Source: Alphaproteobacteria bacterium | GTDB lineage: Bacteria > Pseudomonadota > Alphaproteobacteria > Geminicoccales > Geminicoccaceae | Assembly: GCA_026982585.1 (NCBI GenBank) | Contig: JALSGW010000002.1 | Span: 1-7,182, forward strand | Direction: 5' to 3' | Length of the DNA stretch: 7,182 nt | Shown here: positions 5,576-7,182 of the stretch, one piece after another | Layout: the number at the start of each line of letters is the position of its first letter | Numbering within the stretch: the stretch's first letter is position 1 | The notes under the pieces: generated by a model | What the model saw: only the letters and a program-made list of their open reading frames with translations | What the model was told of the DNA's origin: nothing | Database searches by the model: none | Program-made: the position numbers and the translations under genes

Positions 5576-7182
5576 ATGGCTGTGGGCGAAGCGCGGGTGG
5601 AGCGGCGCTGGGCCGCATTCGATGCGCCCTATGCGCCTTCGGACGAGAGCCTGGTGGCGGCGCTGCTCCAGGAGGTGCGGCTCGATGAGGCGGCGGAGCG
5701 GCGCGTCGATGCCGAGGCCACCCGTCTCATCCAGCAGATCCGAAACGCCTCGGGCGTGGTGGGTGCGCTCGAGGACTTCCTGCACGAATACGGCCTGTCC
5801 ACCCGCGAAGGCTTGGCGCTGATGGTGCTTGCGGAGGCGCTGTTGCGGGTGCCGGACGCCGAGACCGCGGATCGTCTGATCGAGGAGAAGCTCGGCTCCG
5901 CCCGCTGGCAGGAGCGCTCCCACCGCTCGGACAGCTGGCTCGTCGGCCTCACCACCTGGATGCTCGGCCTCGGCAGCCGCATCGTCGCCCCCAACGACAG
6001 CCCGGAGGCCATCCTGCGCGGACTGGTGCACCGGCTCGGCCTGCCGGCGGTGCGGGCCGCGGCGCGGCGGGCGGTGAAGATCCTCGCCCACCACTTCGTG
6101 CTCGGCGAGACCATCGACCAGGCGCTGGAGCGGGCCCAGCCGTTGCGCCGCAAAGGGTACCGCCATTCCTTCGACATGCTCGGCGAGGGCGCGCGTACCA
6201 TGGCCGACGCCGAGCGCTACTTTCGCGCCTATGCCGAAGCCATCGCCAAGGTGGCGGACTGGGACCGCTCCGGAACCCTTCCGGATCGCCCCGGCATTTC
6301 GGTCAAACTCTCCGCCCTCCATCCGCGTTTCGAACCCCTCCAGCGCGAGCGGGTGCTCGAGGAGCTCGGCGAACGGCTGCTGCTGCTCGCCCGCATGGCC
6401 AAGGAACGCGAGCTCAACCTGACGGTGGACGCGGAGGAGGCGGACCGTCTCGAACTCACGCTCGAGCTGTTCGCCCGCACCGCATCCGATCCCTCGCTGC
6501 GGGGCTGGGACGGCTTCGGCCTCGCGGTCCAGGCCTACCAGAAGCGGGCGCTCAAGGTGGTGGACTGGCTCGTCCAGCTCGCCGAACAGCTCGAGCGGCG
6601 GTTCATGATCCGCCTGGTCAAGGGCGCCTATTGGGATACCGAAATCAAGCGGGCCCAGGAACGCGGCCTCGAGGACTATCCGGTCTTCACCCGCAAGCCC
6701 GCAACCGACCTGAACTACCTCGCCTGCGCGGGCCGGCTGCTCGCAGCCCGGCCGCACATCTATCCCCAGTTCGCCACCCACAACGCCCTCACCGTGGCCA
6801 CCCTCCTGGAGCTCGCGGGTCCGGACCGGCGCTTCGAATTCCAGCGTCTGCACGGCATGGGCGAGGCCCTCTACGAGGCGCTGCGCGCGGACGGGCGGGA
6901 GGTCGCCTGCCGCATCTACGCGCCCGTCGGGGGGCATCGGGATCTGCTCGCCTATCTGGTGCGCCGGCTGCTCGAGAACGGCGCCAATTCCTCCTTCGTC
7001 GCCGTGGTGCGGGACCGCAGCGTACCGATCGCCCAACTGCTCACCCGCCCGGCCGCCCTGATCGAGAATCCCGACAAGGCCCGCCATCCCCGCATTCCGC
7101 TGCCCGGGGACCTCTATGCCCCCGAGCGCCGCAATTCGCGCGGGGTGGAATTCGGCCACCGCTCCTCGCTCGAGGCCCTGCT
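5576..7182 (+). CDS. putA: Bifunctional proline dehydrogenase / P5C dehydrogenase PutA, N-terminal part (runs off the right edge)
   Basis: PutA oxidises proline to pyrroline-5-carboxylate with FAD, passing electrons to the membrane quinone pool, then oxidises it to glutamate with NAD. Visible here are 535 codons, open to the edge, covering the proline dehydrogenase half. Motifs: STREGLALMVLAEALLRVPD (75-94), SFDMLGEGART (198-208), ISVKLSALHPRF (241-252; Lys244), LTVDAEEADRLEL (282-294; Asp285), GFGLAVQAYQKRA (313-325), LVKGAYWDTEIKRAQERG (347-364), PQFATHNALTV (397-407), FEFQRLHGMGEALYEAL (420-436), YAPVG (448-452; Tyr448) and RRLLENGANSSFV (463-475; Arg463, Arg464 for the proline carboxylate). 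No ribbon-helix-helix DNA-binding domain precedes the arm domain, so this PutA should not repress its own gene; the layout matches the roughly 1000-residue Bradyrhizobium enzyme. ATG at 5576 is chosen because GGGAGG lies 6 bases upstream; ATG at 5549 would add nine residues. The aldehyde dehydrogenase half is beyond the window. Confidence 0.96.
   Translation, partial: MAVGEARVERRWAAFDAPYAPSDESLVAALLQEVRLDEAAERRVDAEATRLIQQIRNASGVVGALEDFLHEYGLSTREGLALMVLAEALLRVPDAETADRLIEEKLGSARWQERSHRSDSWLVGLTTWMLGLGSRIVAPNDSPEAILRGLVHRLGLPAVRAAARRAVKILAHHFVLGETIDQALERAQPLRRKGYRHSFDMLGEGARTMADAERYFRAYAEAIAKVADWDRSGTLPDRPGISVKLSALHPRFEPLQRERVLEELGERLLLLARMAKERELNLTVDAEEADRLELTLELFARTASDPSLRGWDGFGLAVQAYQKRALKVVDWLVQLAEQLERRFMIRLVKGAYWDTEIKRAQERGLEDYPVFTRKPATDLNYLACAGRLLAARPHIYPQFATHNALTVATLLELAGPDRRFEFQRLHGMGEALYEALRADGREVACRIYAPVGGHRDLLAYLVRRLLENGANSSFVAVVRDRSVPIAQLLTRPAALIENPDKARHPRIPLPGDLYAPERRNSRGVEFGHRSSLEAL

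Noticed and set aside
5444..7159. Minus-strand open frame running antisense to putA and fused in frame to trpG (766 codons in all)
   Set aside because: It is codon-aligned with putA, so a stop would require a TTA, CTA or TCA codon in putA, all rare in GC-rich genes. The translation shows no family resemblance until the trpG start, and putA itself is unmistakable.

Overview
The window is GC-rich chromosomal DNA from a bacterium that is most likely an alphaproteobacterium, possibly of the Rhodospirillales type. Three things point that way: the gene order trpG-trpD-trpC-moaC-moeA, a PutA with no N-terminal DNA-binding domain that resembles the Bradyrhizobium enzyme, and an alphaproteobacterial-looking TrmJ-type methyltransferase. 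The assignment rests on recalled family knowledge, not on a search. I see no insertion sequence, phage gene, CRISPR array or other sign of recent transfer.

Layout from left to right. The 5' part of rnhA (RNase HI) runs off the left edge on the minus strand. It is divergent from a plus-strand SPOUT RNA 2'-O-methyltransferase of the TrmJ family (377-1168). That gene converges on a complete tRNA-Thr(CGU) on the minus strand (1220-1295), which has a plausible sigma-70-type promoter of its own. Upstream of the tRNA, on the same strand, lies a tightly packed operon read from right to left: trpG (5443-4859), trpD (4862-3828), trpC (3831-3031), moaC (3034-2555) and moeA (2553-1351). Three of its four junctions are 4-base ATGA overlaps, and the last (moaC/moeA) has a single-base gap. 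Divergent from trpG across a 132-base intergenic region is putA (5576 onward, plus strand), cut by the right edge after its proline dehydrogenase domain.

Function. TrpG is the glutaminase of anthranilate synthase, TrpD adds the phosphoribosyl group, and TrpC closes the indole ring. trpE, trpF, trpB and trpA are not in the window. MoaC makes cyclic pyranopterin monophosphate early in molybdenum cofactor synthesis, and MoeA inserts molybdate at the end. The two pathways appear to be co-transcribed and translationally coupled. PutA degrades proline to glutamate. RNase HI, the TrmJ-type enzyme and the tRNA are housekeeping functions.

This is an ordinary housekeeping region. I found no convincing undescribed system. 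The items worth a second look are the trp/molybdenum-cofactor coupling, the absence of a Shine-Dalgarno sequence before trpC, the absence of trpE or a Trp-rich leader peptide upstream of trpG, and a few short regulatory-looking sequences.
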